Made by a program: the position numbers and the translations under genes. DNA of 64,000 nucleotides, taken from contig NZ_BKAG01000010.1 in the NCBI RefSeq assembly GCF_007992435.1, positions 62,001 to 126,000 on the forward strand. The letters run 5' to 3'. The stretch comes from Prosthecobacter gellanilyticus (GTDB taxonomy: Bacteria; Verrucomicrobiota; Verrucomicrobiia; Verrucomicrobiales; Verrucomicrobiaceae). Shown here piece after piece: positions 1-8,891 of this stretch; position 1 is the first letter of the stretch, and the number at the start of each line of letters is the position of its first letter. The notes beneath the pieces were generated by a model, which did not search any database, had not been told where the DNA came from, and saw only the letters and a list, made by a program, of their open reading frames with translations.

Positions 1-1
1 C

Positions 2-871
2 GGCCTGGGTTCCAGCTCCTATGCCAACGGCAATCGTTGTTATTCCATTCTCAAGGAGAGCTTGCTCTGCAATGGCCCTTTCATGGGCAAGGAGACTTTC
101 CACCCGGCCACGCACACGCTGAACCCCATCGCGCAGGCTTTGATCTATGCGGATGACATGCACCGCGCGGCCAGCCAGCCAGCGTTTGCCAGCATGAGTG
201 CCGAGGAACGCGTCCGCTACATCATGCAGCATTCGCGGAAGCCGGAGCCTGCCGGTGCCGCCGCCATGGCGGGTTACCTGCTGTCGCGCATGGATGAGCG
301 CACGCTCTCCGTCATTGAGCTCGCCGCCGTGCTGCGCCTTGCCGGATTCGATTCAGCCACCTTCCTCGAGTTCGCCGGATTCAACAAGGACGTGCAGGGC
401 ACCAACTGGTTCCTGCAGGAGGCGAGCGAAGAAGGCCCTTACATGGAAACGCTGGCCAAGCAGTTCCTCCAACTCATCGACCGCGATCTCAAGGAACTCC
501 TCGAACTCGCCCGTCATGAGCGCACGCACAGCCGTCTTAACTACCGCCTGCGCCCGCTGGATCCAGCCGCCTTTGAAGCGCTCAATCCAGCCGTGAACAT
601 CTACCTCACGGGTGACAACACGCGTCAGCCGAAGGCGAAACTCGTGCAGAAGATTTTGGAGCGCTACATGGTCACTCGCGACCAGTTCGTGACGCTTCTC
701 AGCGAAGATCAGGCCGTGCAAAACCGCGCGCAGGAAGTGGACTTCATCACCCTGGTGAATCTCACCTTCAGCAAGACGGCCTCGGCACTGAAGTGGCTGC
801 AAAACAAGATCGAAGCGGCTGGCCAGAGCATCCTCGCCTCACGCATCTCCTCCATGGCGGAGAAAAACTAA
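2..871 (+). CDS. C-terminal part of an unrecognised protein, cut by the window edge
   Basis: The frame is open from base 2 with no credible start, so the gene begins upstream of the window. About 289 residues are visible. The fragment starts in a Gly/Ser/Asn-rich stretch (GLGSSSYANGNRCYS) and continues as a mostly helical protein with many acidic and Leu-rich segments and no cysteine cluster, membrane segment or ATP-binding motif. I do not recognise the family. It ends 13 bases before the acyl ligase gene on the same strand, so it is probably the preceding member of the same operon and may act in the same glycan or acyl pathway; that is only inferred from position. Confidence 0.75.
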   Translation, partial: GLGSSSYANGNRCYSILKESLLCNGPFMGKETFHPATHTLNPIAQALIYADDMHRAASQPAFASMSAEERVRYIMQHSRKPEPAGAAAMAGYLLSRMDERTLSVIELAAVLRLAGFDSATFLEFAGFNKDVQGTNWFLQEASEEGPYMETLAKQFLQLIDRDLKELLELARHERTHSRLNYRLRPLDPAAFEALNPAVNIYLTGDNTRQPKAKLVQKILERYMVTRDQFVTLLSEDQAVQNRAQEVDFITLVNLTFSKTASALKWLQNKIEAAGQSILASRISSMAEKN

Positions 872-884
872 TCAACCCGTCTTC

Positions 885-2465
885 ATGTCGCAGACCACGC
901 TCGTTAACCGCATCCGCAGCGTCTTCGAAGAGAATCGAGACCGGGTGTTCTTGATCGAATCGATGACAGGTCGCTCGTGGACCTTCGCCAAGATTCATGA
1001 GTGGGGCCTGCGTGGTGCAGCCCTGCTGAAGAGCCACGGCATCAGCAAGGGCGACCGCGTCGCGCTGGTGCTCGCGAACTCAGCCGAGTTTGCTGCCCTG
1101 TATTTTAGCTGCCTCTTCATCGGTGCTGTGGCGGTGCCGGTGAACCAGGCGCTGCACACGGATGACGTCAGTTACATCCTTCAGCACAGCGGAGCCAAGC
1201 TGCTGCTCTTCTCCCGCTGCACGCGATCCCTCATTTTGCAGGCGACTGAGAAGCTGAACACCTTGAAGCAACTACGTGTCGCTCTCGGTCAGGAGACCAG
1301 CTTTCATCCTGAGGATGTCGATGAAGCCTGGACCTTCGACCAAGCCACGACAAATCCTTCGATCGTTCCCTTCGCAGGTGCCAGCGATGACGATACGCTG
1401 CTCATCCTCTTCACCTCCGGCACCACCGGACGTCCGAAGGGCGTGGTGCATCTCGTGCGTTCAGAGTTCGGCAATGCCGTGGCCTTCAATGAGGCCATGC
1501 AGTTCGGTCCCGAACATCGCTTCCTGCACATCTGGCCCATGGCCTACAGCAGCGGCTACTTGAACACGCTCATGTCTCCCTTCATGGCAGGTTCCAGCGT
1601 CGTGCTTGCCCCGGCTTTTACCGCGCAGACGATCCTGAACTTCTGGAAGCCCGTGAAGGACCATTCGGCGAACACGCTCTGGCTTTCCCCCACCATGATG
1701 GCTTCCCTTCTGCGCATGGACCGCGATCAAGACGGACATAAATACTGCCGCGAAAACGTGCGCACGGTCTGTGTCGGCACCGCGCCGCTGGCCTTGAAGC
1801 TGAAGAAGGATTTCGAAGCCCGCTACGGCGTCGAATGCATGGAGAGCTATGGCTTGTCCGAGTTACTGATCCTCTGCGCCAACACACCGTCTCATCCACG
1901 AAAGGAAAACTCAGTGGGCAGGCTGCTCAGCGGCGTTGAGCTTGTGGCCGCTGATGAGCAAGGCATCCATCAAACAGCGGCAAACACCGAAGGCGAGCTG
2001 CTGGCGCGCACTGAATGCCGCATGCATGGCTATCTGAACGCTGAGACGCTCCAGGTGGAGGAACTCAGTGGCGAAACATGGTTCCCGACCGGTGACATCG
2101 GAGTCATTGATGCTGAAGGCAATGTCTTCATCACCGGACGCAAGAAGGACCTCATCATTCGCGGCGGCCAGAACCTGAGTCCTCGCGGCATCCGTGAGGT
2201 GCTGCTGCATCATCCGTCCGTTGAGGATGCCGTGGTCGTGGGCATTCCTCATGACTTCTACGGCGAGGAAGTGGCCGCCGCTCTCCGCCTTAAACCCGGG
2301 CTGCTGCTCGCTGACGAGCAGTCAGACATCCTCACCCACTGCCGCAAGCTCCTGGCCCAGGCTGCCGTGCCGACGAAGCTGAAGCAGGTGACTGAATTTC
2401 CGCTCGGCAGCACTGGTAAAATCCTCAATCGAGAGGTTCAGGCACTGCTCGCGGCCAAGGCATGA
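885..2465 (+). CDS. AMP-dependent acyl/aryl ligase (ANL superfamily)
   Basis: A 526-residue adenylate-forming enzyme that should activate a carboxylic acid with ATP and load it on CoA or, more likely here, on a carrier protein. The phosphate-binding loop TSGTTGRPKG is at residues 177-186, the adenine region is around ESYGLSELL (about 310-320), the GDIG aspartate is near 405, and the hinge GRKKD is near 417. The catalytic lysine of the C-terminal domain is K512 in STGKILNREV, so the enzyme looks complete. Its stop overlaps the start of the next gene (ATGA), and two acyl carrier protein genes lie downstream. The substrate cannot be read from the sequence. Confidence 0.9.
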   Translation: MSQTTLVNRIRSVFEENRDRVFLIESMTGRSWTFAKIHEWGLRGAALLKSHGISKGDRVALVLANSAEFAALYFSCLFIGAVAVPVNQALHTDDVSYILQHSGAKLLLFSRCTRSLILQATEKLNTLKQLRVALGQETSFHPEDVDEAWTFDQATTNPSIVPFAGASDDDTLLILFTSGTTGRPKGVVHLVRSEFGNAVAFNEAMQFGPEHRFLHIWPMAYSSGYLNTLMSPFMAGSSVVLAPAFTAQTILNFWKPVKDHSANTLWLSPTMMASLLRMDRDQDGHKYCRENVRTVCVGTAPLALKLKKDFEARYGVECMESYGLSELLILCANTPSHPRKENSVGRLLSGVELVAADEQGIHQTAANTEGELLARTECRMHGYLNAETLQVEELSGETWFPTGDIGVIDAEGNVFITGRKKDLIIRGGQNLSPRGIREVLLHHPSVEDAVVVGIPHDFYGEEVAAALRLKPGLLLADEQSDILTHCRKLLAQAAVPTKLKQVTEFPLGSTGKILNREVQALLAAKA

Positions 2466-3232
2466 TTCTCGGCGTCAGTCACATCGTTCTCGGCAGCACG
2501 GATTCAGGCCGTGACCGCGCCTTGTTTGAGTCCATGGGCTGGGGCTTGCGCTTCGAGCAGCATGACGTTCCCACCTTTCCAGGAAAGCAGCCCTTTCTTT
2601 GCACCTCGTCGCCGGACCTTTCCCTGGTCTTCCTGAATGCACCTGCTGGCACACCACTGGAACTCATCCACTACACTCAGCCCGCTCCAGCAGACCTCTC
2701 GGCACCTCTGCAGATCATCCTGCCCACGGGAGACTGGCTCTCACACGCGGTCGAGGTTCGCCCAGCCCCCTTGCCGGGTGTGCAGGAAATCGTTGTCCCC
2801 GGCCTCACCAGCCCGCTGTGGATCTCGGATGAACCTTCCCAGCCAAGCCTCATCGTGCATCGCATTACAGATTTGGGGGCTGCCACCCGCTTCTGGGAGG
2901 CTGGATTTGGCTTCCGCCGCTCCAAGCAGCCGCCCCCTTTGCCGGAGGCAGTCCTGCTGGAGTTTCCCAGCCTCATGCCCCAGTGGCGGGCCAGATTGCT
3001 CCTGCTGCCCGTGCGGGAGACGTCCCCCGCCCTGCTCGACGGACCCGGCTTCCGGGTGCTTTCCATGGTCGTCACGCAGTTTGAAAAGGATCGTGACCGG
3101 ATTTTTGCGAACGGCGGGGCTCTGGCTTCCACCGGCACGATGGAGGAAGAGATCGGCAGCAAACCGATGCTGCTGGACCTGATTCAGGGGCCGGACGGTG
3201 TGATGGTGGAAGTCTTCCAGATCCTCCAATAA
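2462..3232 (+). CDS. Tandem-VOC (glyoxalase/dioxygenase fold) protein
   Basis: A 256-residue protein made of two vicinal-oxygen-chelate halves, roughly residues 1-120 and 128-256. The first begins with GVSHIVLGSTD, the second with IVHRITDLGAATRFWEAGFGF; both are typical opening strands and helices of VOC modules, and the protein ends with a metal-ligand-like glutamate in VMVEVFQ. VOC proteins are metal-dependent lyases, isomerases or dioxygenases. The ATGA overlap with the acyl ligase argues for translational coupling and a role in the same pathway, possibly epimerising or rearranging an acyl intermediate. The reaction is unknown. Confidence 0.7.
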   Translation: MILGVSHIVLGSTDSGRDRALFESMGWGLRFEQHDVPTFPGKQPFLCTSSPDLSLVFLNAPAGTPLELIHYTQPAPADLSAPLQIILPTGDWLSHAVEVRPAPLPGVQEIVVPGLTSPLWISDEPSQPSLIVHRITDLGAATRFWEAGFGFRRSKQPPPLPEAVLLEFPSLMPQWRARLLLLPVRETSPALLDGPGFRVLSMVVTQFEKDRDRIFANGGALASTGTMEEEIGSKPMLLDLIQGPDGVMVEVFQILQ

Positions 3233-3388
3233 GTCTGTCTCCCTCCCGCCAGGACACAGACTGCGCATGGCAGGTGGAACAACACGGACGCCCACTCTCC
3301 CCGAAGGAGGCTGTGCAGGTCTCTCCGTAGCTGAAAATGATGTATTTGGGATTGCGTCAGACAGTGCCCCGGCTATCCAGCCCATCTC

Positions 3389-3628
3389 ATGCGTTCCGAT
3401 CTCCTCACCCGCGTCACTCCCGTCTTTCGCAACAACTTCAATGCTCCTGATCTCGTCCTGAACGAGACGATGACGGCCAAGGATGTCGAGGGTTGGGATT
3501 CGTTCGCCCACATCAATCTCATCATGGCGCTGGAAGATACCTTCAACGTTCGTTTTGAGACCTCCGAACTGGGCCAGATCGGCTGCGTCGGTGACCTCCT
3601 CACCCTTCTTGAGTCAAAGGGCGTCTGA
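3389..3628 (+). CDS. Acyl carrier protein (first of two)
   Basis: A 79-residue acidic helical protein with the phosphopantetheine attachment motif GWDSFAHINLI, the modified serine being Ser38. The length and a helix-4 pattern ending in LLTLLESKGV fit a stand-alone carrier protein. It sits 156 bases after the VOC gene, the largest gap in this operon, and before the methyltransferase. It probably carries the acyl group activated by the ligase at 885-2465 or made by the FkbH-like enzyme at 5103-6956. It is distinct in sequence from the second carrier protein at 8640-8891, so the two may receive different partners. Confidence 0.85.
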   Translation: MRSDLLTRVTPVFRNNFNAPDLVLNETMTAKDVEGWDSFAHINLIMALEDTFNVRFETSELGQIGCVGDLLTLLESKGV

Positions 3629-3715
3629 TCCTGCCCTTCGCCTCCCGTCTCCCGCAGAAACGCCCACGTTCCAGACCTGTTCCCCAACCAACTGTTCACC
3701 ACCGATTCATTGACG

Positions 3716-4657
3716 ATGTCCGCCACCCTCGACCCCATCTCCTCAGGCCGTCAGGCCGTCACCGGCCTCATTGAAGAAGTGGCAAAGACAAACCCCGTCC
3801 ATGCCAAGAAGCTGGAGCGCTTTTTGATGGCGCTCGGAGACGACTATTTCGAGTTTGCCGGACCCTTCATTCACCGGATCGAGACCTATCTCACAGCTCG
3901 TGGCCACACGCTGGAGTTCGCCGTGAAGTGCTACCTCAACATGATTGCTGACGTGACCATGGAGCACGTCCGCTTCCTGCGTTCAGGCCGCTACACCAGC
4001 ACTTCCTTCGCCGAAGTGAACGAACGCGTGTACGGAAACCCCAAGGTCATGAGCTACTACATGCACGGGCTGCTGCTCAGCCAGGTGCTGTGGGCGCATC
4101 ACTACAAGATGCTGCGCTTCTTCCACTCAGGCCTGGAAAAACGTGCCGCAGGCATCAAGCACTACATGGAAGTGGGTGGTGGTCACGGCATGTTCCTGGC
4201 GGATGCGCTTGGCATGGTCAAAGGAGGCGAGACGTTCACCATGGTGGACATCAGCCCGGCCTCGCTTGAGATGGCTCAGGAATTCGTCCCCCACGATCCC
4301 CGCACAGCCTTCAAGCTCGCCGATGTCTTTGCCTATGAGCATGGTGAGAAGATGGACTTCATCACGATGGGAGAGGTCATGGAGCATGTGGAGGACCCCG
4401 TGGCTCTGCTCGCACGGCTGAGAACCTTCCTGAAGGATGACGGTCGCGTTTTCATCACCACGCCCACGAACGCGCCGGCGATCGATCACATCTTCCTTTT
4501 CACCAGCGCGGAACACATCCGTCAGGTGATCCACGCTGCAGGCTATGACATCGAGGAGGAACTCGGCATCTGGTCCGAGGAGATGCCTCCTGAGCAGCTC
4601 GAGAAGAACAAGGTCACCCTGCTATACGGTGCCTTTCTCAAGCCACGTTTGTCATGA
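3716..4657 (+). CDS. SAM-dependent methyltransferase with a helical N-terminal domain
   Basis: A 313-residue class I methyltransferase. The SAM-binding motif is EVGGGHGMF from residue 152; motif II ends in MVDIS and a post-motif MGEVMEHVEDP follows, as in Methyltransf_11/23-like enzymes. The first 140 residues form a separate helical domain whose function I do not recognise. I chose the ATG at 3716; a TTG two codons upstream is possible. The stop overlaps the next gene by ATGA. In this setting a likely job is O-methylation of a carrier-bound or sugar-bound acyl group, but the target is not shown by the sequence. Confidence 0.8.
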   Translation: MSATLDPISSGRQAVTGLIEEVAKTNPVHAKKLERFLMALGDDYFEFAGPFIHRIETYLTARGHTLEFAVKCYLNMIADVTMEHVRFLRSGRYTSTSFAEVNERVYGNPKVMSYYMHGLLLSQVLWAHHYKMLRFFHSGLEKRAAGIKHYMEVGGGHGMFLADALGMVKGGETFTMVDISPASLEMAQEFVPHDPRTAFKLADVFAYEHGEKMDFITMGEVMEHVEDPVALLARLRTFLKDDGRVFITTPTNAPAIDHIFLFTSAEHIRQVIHAAGYDIEEELGIWSEEMPPEQLEKNKVTLLYGAFLKPRLS

Positions 4658-5064
4658 TCCAAGGAGCACGTTTTCATCACACAGGCTGCCTCGTCGCTGA
4701 TATCGAAAAGGCACGCTCCACTTATGGAGCCCTGTTTGGGATGGATGCGGTTTCGACCGTGACAGAAGTGGCGTCACAGTGCGTCCGCGTATGCTTTGTC
4801 ACCACCGGAGACGGTGGTGCCATCGAGTTGATCCAGCCAAATCCAGGCAGCTCGCTGACCCAGATGCTGGAGAAAGGTGCCAGCTTCTACCATGTGGCCT
4901 ATGAGGTTCCAGATCTGGCCGCGGCAGTCGCTGCCATGGAGACGGCAGGCTGCCGCATGATGCCGGCCTTTGCCTCGGAGGCCTTTCAGGGACGGCGCTG
5001 TCAATTCGCGTTCACCCGCGAAAGACATCTCATCGAGCTCATCGAGGCCGCACAGCCTCAATGA
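4654..5064 (+). CDS. VOC-family protein, methylmalonyl-CoA epimerase-like
   Basis: A 136-residue single VOC protein. It starts with FHHTGCLVADIEKA, includes AIELIQP and YHVAYEVPDL, and ends with HLIELIEA, so the histidines and glutamates expected of a VOC metal site are present. The layout resembles methylmalonyl-CoA epimerase and related glyoxalase-like proteins. It overlaps the methyltransferase stop by ATGA and is followed 38 bases later by the FkbH-like gene. It is a plausible epimerase for a 2-hydroxyacyl or similar thioester in this pathway; genuine methylmalonyl-CoA epimerase activity seems less likely in this context. Confidence 0.7.
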   Translation: MIQGARFHHTGCLVADIEKARSTYGALFGMDAVSTVTEVASQCVRVCFVTTGDGGAIELIQPNPGSSLTQMLEKGASFYHVAYEVPDLAAAVAAMETAGCRMMPAFASEAFQGRRCQFAFTRERHLIELIEAAQPQ

Positions 5065-5102
5065 CATCACCCCGCCCTGGTGTTTGACACTCTGCGGACC
5101 CT

Positions 5103-6956
5103 ATGACCTTTGCCGAAGCCCATACACGACTGCAAACGCATCTCCGCGCGGGGCACCTACCCCAGGCGGCAGGTGCTTTGCGGGACGCCCTTCAGGAACC
5201 TTTCAAATTCACCGAGCTGCAGCAGTTGAACCGGACGAACGCGGCTTCTGAAGCTGCCTGGCGCGGCCATCTGTCAGCTCGCAGCCTGCGTATCGCCATC
5301 CTGGGCGGATTCACCACACAGCCAGTGCGGGAAGTGATCAGGGCCGTGGTGCTGGCAGAAGGGTGGTGGCCGGAAATCTACGAGGCCCCTTACAACACCT
5401 TTGAAACCGAGCCCTTGGACGAAAGCTCGGGGGTCCATGCCTTCGCGCCAGACATCGTCATCCTCGCCACCGGCAGCGTGAATCTGCATGAACTCCCGCC
5501 TCCTGGTGCCGACGAGGCCTTGGTAGCCCAGATGGCTGAGCAGGTGGTGGCTGGCTGCGCCCAGCGCTGGCAGGCCCTGTGCCGCCGGGATGGAGTGCGG
5601 ATCATCCAGCATAATTTTGAAACGCCTGCTGACCTTCCTCTCGGACGTCTCGAAGGCCGCCTGCCCTGGTCTGCCACGCGTTTCACCCGCGAGGTCAATG
5701 ACCGGCTTTGGACCCACGATGGAGGCGCGGTGCGCATCCTCGACATGCACCAACTCACGTCTGACTGCGGCCGGCGTCACTGGCATGAACCGCGCTGGTT
5801 CCACCACGCCAAGCACGGGTTTGACCCCGCCCTAGTTCATCACTATTCCCGGGCTCTGGGAGGCCTCCTGCGATCCATGCTGGGGCGCACGCGCAAATGT
5901 CTCGTCACCGATCTCGACAACACACTCTGGGGCGGCGTCATTGGTGATGACGGGGTCGATGGGATAGCCTTTGGCAGCATCTCGGCCGCCGGAGAAGCTT
6001 ATGCGGCCTATGCTCATTATCTGAAGCGCCTCAGCACCCTCGGGGTGGCTCTTGCCGTGTGCAGCAAAAATGATCCCGCCGTGGCATCCGCCGTGTTTGA
6101 GACCCATTCCGAGATGCCACTGAAGAAGGACGAATTCGCCGCCTTTGTCTGCAATTGGGAACCCAAGTCCGACAATCTCCGAAGCATCGCCAAGCATCTG
6201 AATCTCGGCCTCGACAGCTTAGTGTTCGTCGATGACAACCCCGCAGAATGTGATGAAGTCCGCAGGGCTCTGCCTGAAGTCACAGTCATCGAAATGTCCG
6301 GGGATTCCGCCTACTTCCCGCGCAGGATTGAGGAGTTACAGCTCTTCACGCCGCTGGACATCACGCAGGAGGACTTCAGCCGCACGGCTAGTTACGCTGC
6401 GCTCAGGCAGATCAGCACGCTCACCCAGACTCCCGGCGCGGGACTGGAAGCGCATCTGGCCAGCCTGGAAATGGAAGGCTCGATCCACCAGGCGACCACG
6501 GGCGACTTGCCCCGGATCGAACAGCTCTTCAGAAAAACCAACCAGTTTAACCTCACCGGCGCCACCTACACACAAGATGCCCTGGCGGCGATGGCCGCCG
6601 CCCCTGACTGCCGCGTCTATGCCGTTCGGCTCAAAGACCGGTTCGCGGCGCATGGTATCGTTTCCGTTCTCGTGGCGCGGCTTGTGCAAGAAGAGTGGCA
6701 GGTGGATAACTGGGTCATGAGTTGCCGTGTTTTCAACCGCAGGCTGGAGGATGCCATCTTAAACCATGCGCTGGCAGATGCCCTCGCGTCTGGATGCTCC
6801 AAAGTCGCGGGTCTCTTCCGGCCCACGGCCAAGAATGACTATGCGAGAACCTTTCTGGCCAGGCTGGACCTGCTGCCCTCAGACAGTTCTGCTGAAGTCA
6901 CTTATTCCGTTCCCGCCAGCAGGCCTGCCCTGCCCCATTCCATCCATCTCATATGA
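5103..6956 (+). CDS. FkbH-like HAD-IIIC enzyme (candidate glyceroyl-ACP synthase)
   Basis: A 617-residue three-part protein. Residues about 45-260 resemble the SGNH-like N-terminal region of FkbH proteins. The HAD domain starts with KCLVTDLDNTLWGG near residue 267 and contains VFVDDNP near residue 379, the signatures of the HAD-IIIC subfamily. The C-terminal 170 residues resemble a GNAT acyltransferase, including LFRKTNQFNLTG and a VDNWVMSCRV segment. Characterised FkbH relatives take the glyceryl group of 1,3-bisphosphoglycerate and place it on a carrier protein. Two carrier proteins and two methyltransferases nearby make a glycerate or O-methylglycerate product plausible. The stop overlaps the next start (ATGA). 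Confidence 0.85.
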   Translation: MTFAEAHTRLQTHLRAGHLPQAAGALRDALQEPFKFTELQQLNRTNAASEAAWRGHLSARSLRIAILGGFTTQPVREVIRAVVLAEGWWPEIYEAPYNTFETEPLDESSGVHAFAPDIVILATGSVNLHELPPPGADEALVAQMAEQVVAGCAQRWQALCRRDGVRIIQHNFETPADLPLGRLEGRLPWSATRFTREVNDRLWTHDGGAVRILDMHQLTSDCGRRHWHEPRWFHHAKHGFDPALVHHYSRALGGLLRSMLGRTRKCLVTDLDNTLWGGVIGDDGVDGIAFGSISAAGEAYAAYAHYLKRLSTLGVALAVCSKNDPAVASAVFETHSEMPLKKDEFAAFVCNWEPKSDNLRSIAKHLNLGLDSLVFVDDNPAECDEVRRALPEVTVIEMSGDSAYFPRRIEELQLFTPLDITQEDFSRTASYAALRQISTLTQTPGAGLEAHLASLEMEGSIHQATTGDLPRIEQLFRKTNQFNLTGATYTQDALAAMAAAPDCRVYAVRLKDRFAAHGIVSVLVARLVQEEWQVDNWVMSCRVFNRRLEDAILNHALADALASGCSKVAGLFRPTAKNDYARTFLARLDLLPSDSSAEVTYSVPASRPALPHSIHLI

Positions 6957-7960
6957 TCGAGTATCACGATATCGAAGCCATCGCCGCCGAAGACTCGGAG
7001 GTCAATCCAGCCGCTGTCCGCGCCATCACCACAGAGGACGAGAAGGACGGCCCCGAGAAGCTGGTGGTCCTGGCGGAGTTCGGCGGTCCCCGGGTGACCT
7101 GCAGCGAGCGGCTGCGTGACCGTTTGACTGAGCAGGTGCGCCAGCGTTCCGGCTGGAAGGGTGACATCATCGTGGAGATCGTGCGCAGCGGCTGGCTTTC
7201 CGCAGGCAGTGAAGGCACGGCTGATTCTGCCGAGTGCGCAGCACGACTGGAGCGCCTGAACAAGATGCGCCAGGAAACCACGCAGATTTTCAACAGCACG
7301 TTCGAGAACAATATCACCGAAGCGGAGAAGGATGCCTTTGGCTACTTCGGCTCGTATGCCAAGATCCGCACGCCAGCCTCTGTCACCAACCCGCGGCTCA
7401 TCCATCTCGGAAACTGGGTCAGCTTCGGACGCATGGGCAAGATCCTGATGCAGACGGATTTCTCAGTCCTGCCGCCACTGATTCGTCAGCACTATCCGGA
7501 TGCAGTCTTCGATATTCCCGAAGAGCTTTGCGGCACGCGCAATCCGCGTTTCAAGATTGGTGATGGCTCCACCATCGGTGACAACTTCTTCATCAGCGTG
7601 AATCTTGAGCTCGTGCTCGGCCGTCATGTGGCCATCGCAGACCGCTGCTATATTTCCGACGCCAATCATCTGCATAAAAACCCGGACATCCCGCCCAGCC
7701 TCTGCCCCAACGAGCTGGGCAAGCCCATCCATATTGATGATCATTGTTGGTTCGGCGTGAACACGGTGCTCATCAATGGCGCGCGCATCGGCAGGCACTG
7801 CATCGTTTCAGCCAATTCCGTCGTCAGCGGTGACATGCCAGACTTCAGCCTGGCCGTGGGCAATCCGGCGCGCATCGTACCGTTCAACTCCTTCGGATTC
7901 GACCAAAAATCCAAGGCTGGCATCGTTCCCGACCAGCAGCCCGGGGCACCTCAACCTTGA
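6953..7960 (+). CDS. Left-handed beta-helix acyltransferase fused to a relic acyl-AMP-ligase C-domain
   Basis: A 335-residue protein. Residues about 200-315 contain hexapeptide repeats (IGDGSTIGDNFFIS, IDDHCWFGVNTVLING, ARIGRHCIVSANSVV), typical of O- or N-acyltransferases of the WbbJ/maltose acetyltransferase type. The first 100 residues look like the C-terminal subdomain of fatty-acyl-AMP ligases: HDIEAIAAED, then EKLVVLAEF, then the region normally ending in SSGK. Here that region reads GSEGTADSAECAARL, so the catalytic lysine is gone. I infer a structural or docking role for this part, perhaps carrier-protein binding. ATGA overlap with the FkbH-like gene supports joint action. Confidence 0.75.
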   Translation: MIEYHDIEAIAAEDSEVNPAAVRAITTEDEKDGPEKLVVLAEFGGPRVTCSERLRDRLTEQVRQRSGWKGDIIVEIVRSGWLSAGSEGTADSAECAARLERLNKMRQETTQIFNSTFENNITEAEKDAFGYFGSYAKIRTPASVTNPRLIHLGNWVSFGRMGKILMQTDFSVLPPLIRQHYPDAVFDIPEELCGTRNPRFKIGDGSTIGDNFFISVNLELVLGRHVAIADRCYISDANHLHKNPDIPPSLCPNELGKPIHIDDHCWFGVNTVLINGARIGRHCIVSANSVVSGDMPDFSLAVGNPARIVPFNSFGFDQKSKAGIVPDQQPGAPQP

Positions 7961-7964
7961 TCTT

Positions 7965-8627
7965 ATGCGCATCATCGATCTCAGCTACCCTATCCACGAA
8001 GGCATGACGACCTTCCCTGTCCACTGGCATCCTGTCGTGGAGATCACGCAGCTCGGCCGCTTCGGCATTGAGAACCGCGAGACTCGGAAGATCACCATGG
8101 GCACCCATTGCGGCACCCACATTGATGCGCCCCGCCACTTCATTCCCAATGGCCCGACCATCGACAAAATCCCGCTTGAATGGCTGGTCGGCCCGGCACG
8201 CGTGCTGAACTTCACCCCGATCACTCTGCCCAAGCAGGAATTCGGTGTGGAAGACTTCAAGCAGCGTCTGGGCGATGACAAACCCGAGCGCCTGATCCTT
8301 CGTTTCGACTGGTCCGATCACTGGGGCACGATGAAGTACTACACGGACCAGCCCTACATCACCGAAGAGGCCGGTCATTGGCTGGTAGAGCGCGGTGTGC
8401 GCGTGCTGGCCATGGACACTCCTCAGGTGGACAGCCCGGACAACGGCCGCACCGGCCCCAAGGACTCGCCCCTGCATAAAATCATGCTCGGCGCAGGTGT
8501 CGTCTTTGTTGAATACTGCACGAACCTCCGCCAGTTGTCGCGTGACGAGGTCGAGCTTGTCGTGGCGCCGCTGAACATTCTCGGCTCCGATGGCTCCCCC
8601 GCCCGTGTCATCGCCATTGAACGCTGA
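7965..8627 (+). CDS. Cyclase / kynurenine-formamidase-like metal hydrolase
   Basis: A 220-residue protein starting at the ATG 5 bases after the previous stop. It begins RIIDLSYPIHEGM and has the metal-binding signature HCGTHIDAPRHF (near residue 46), the hallmark of the cyclase/arylformamidase family (PF04199). The end region VVAPLNILGSDGSPARVIAIER matches the family's C-terminal strand. Members hydrolyse amides or lactones, or cyclise polyketides. Tryptophan catabolism genes are absent here, so a role on an acyl or amide intermediate of the surrounding acyl-carrier pathway is more likely than kynurenine formation. Confidence 0.85.
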   Translation: MRIIDLSYPIHEGMTTFPVHWHPVVEITQLGRFGIENRETRKITMGTHCGTHIDAPRHFIPNGPTIDKIPLEWLVGPARVLNFTPITLPKQEFGVEDFKQRLGDDKPERLILRFDWSDHWGTMKYYTDQPYITEEAGHWLVERGVRVLAMDTPQVDSPDNGRTGPKDSPLHKIMLGAGVVFVEYCTNLRQLSRDEVELVVAPLNILGSDGSPARVIAIER

Positions 8628-8639
8628 TTTTTCCCACTC

Positions 8640-8891
8640 ATGAACGTTACTCAAACCGTCCTCGAATTCTTCGACTCCCGCGGCGGCCTTCCTGGCTCCA
8701 CGGAGCAGGAAAAGCTCGCCTGTGCCTACCTTGATGCCAAGGTCATCGACAGCATGGGCATCATCGACATGATCTCGCATTTTGAGGACACTTTCGGCAT
8801 CCGTTTTGAAGCGGATGACATGCAGTCTGAAGAGTTCCAGACCGTGGGAGGTTTGGTGCAGGTGATCGAAAAACTCCGCGCCGCCGCATGA
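8640..8891 (+). CDS. Acyl carrier protein (second of two)
   Basis: An 83-residue carrier protein with the phosphopantetheine site VIDSMGIIDMI, the serine being Ser38. The acidic helices EDTFGIRFEADDM and a C-terminal VGGLVQVIEKL fit the four-helix fold. It starts 12 bases after the hydrolase gene and overlaps the following methyltransferase gene by ATGA, which suggests that the methyltransferase works on a substrate tethered to this protein. It is only distantly similar to the carrier at 3389-3628. Confidence 0.88.
   Translation: MNVTQTVLEFFDSRGGLPGSTEQEKLACAYLDAKVIDSMGIIDMISHFEDTFGIRFEADDMQSEEFQTVGGLVQVIEKLRAAA

Noticed and set aside
3232-3262. Inverted repeat AGTCTGT / ACAGACT after the first VOC gene
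   Set aside because: The loop is 17 bases long and no T tract follows, so a terminator is not supported.
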